Below, one piece after another: positions 15,156 to 15,272 of a DNA stretch of 15,272 nucleotides; position 1 is the first letter of the stretch; each line of letters opens with the position of its first letter. Where the stretch lies: contig JARIAP010000104.1 of NCBI GenBank assembly GCA_029257755.1, positions 1 to 15,272 of the forward strand, written 5' to 3'. Position numbers and translations under genes: made by a program. This stretch comes from Helicobacter sp. Lineage in GTDB: Bacteria > Campylobacterota > Campylobacteria > Campylobacterales > Helicobacteraceae. The notes beneath the pieces are model-generated. The model was given only the letters and a program-made list of their open reading frames with translations, was not told where the DNA came from and did no database searches.

Positions 15156-15272
15156 TTAAAGGGCATTAAGAGTTTTTGGGTATATAAAGGTTTGATTTAA
15201 AAACTCAAGTCCATATGAATGCAACATTAACCTATTTGCATTACAATAATATATCCTAATATCTGACAAAAT
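15156..15272 (-). CDS. C-terminal end of an unidentified protein (cut by the right edge)
   Basis: The minus strand is open from the right edge to a TAA at 15158-15156, giving 38 residues that begin ILSDIRIYYCNANRL and end in FIYPKTLNAL. Their composition (leucine, tyrosine and histidine with few of the I/N/K runs of non-coding A+T-rich DNA), the locally higher G+C and the 77-bp gap before hemC all argue that this is the end of a real gene. I do not recognise the family. It does not look like ProS, which lies next to hemC in H. pylori. It could be co-transcribed with hemC, although a -10 box lies between them. Confidence 0.55.
   Translation of the reverse strand: MLSDIRIYYCNANRLMLHSYGLEFLNQTFIYPKTLNAL

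Noticed and set aside
1..15272. tRNA, rRNA, CRISPR array, insertion sequence, integrase, restriction or other defence genes
   Set aside because: Looked for on both strands and not seen; gaps are short and the gene content is core housekeeping.

Overview
The window is very A+T-rich DNA (roughly 28% G+C by eye) from the Campylobacterota, most likely a Helicobacter or close relative. The evidence is the set of proteins (short RecG, TyrS with the HLGH signature, bifunctional SpoT, the DUF1882 family, a FliD N-terminus) and the gene order. All fourteen recognisable genes, two of them cut by the window edges, read on the minus strand, so transcription runs from right to left.

Reading in the direction of transcription: the C-terminal end of an unidentified gene (15156-15272) enters from the right edge. 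Next come hemC (porphobilinogen deaminase), a CvpA-family membrane protein and lysS, packed with 12-13 bp gaps. After 125 bp with its own likely promoter comes glyA, then a DUF1882 protein, a single-pass SPOR-domain protein and recG (TTG start). An extremely A+T-rich gap of about 490 bp (6525-7014) follows. Then rpoZ and spoT, and after 120 bp the tightly packed tyrS, a nitronate-monooxygenase-like flavoprotein and amiA. A 257-bp gap leads to the start of fliD, cut by the left edge.

Functionally this is core housekeeping: translation (lysS, tyrS), one-carbon metabolism (glyA), haem synthesis (hemC), transcription and the stringent response (rpoZ, spoT), DNA repair (recG), septal peptidoglycan processing (amiA and the SPOR protein) and flagellar assembly (fliD). 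From memory of the genomes, cvpA-(fur)-lysS-glyA-DUF1882-SPOR and rpoZ-spoT-tyrS-nmo-amiA are each conserved blocks in Helicobacter and Campylobacter. Here they lie head to tail, bridged by recG, and the usual neighbours fur, aroE, pyrH and flaG are absent from their expected places.

I find no tRNA, rRNA, CRISPR array, insertion sequence or phage gene, and no clear new multi-gene system. The points most worth a second look are the resemblance of the DUF1882 protein to primase-polymerase (AEP/LigD-Pol) folds, an over-represented AGAWTCT heptamer, the 490-bp gap with a possible small toxin-like ORF and an antisense -10 box, and the promoter region of fliD.
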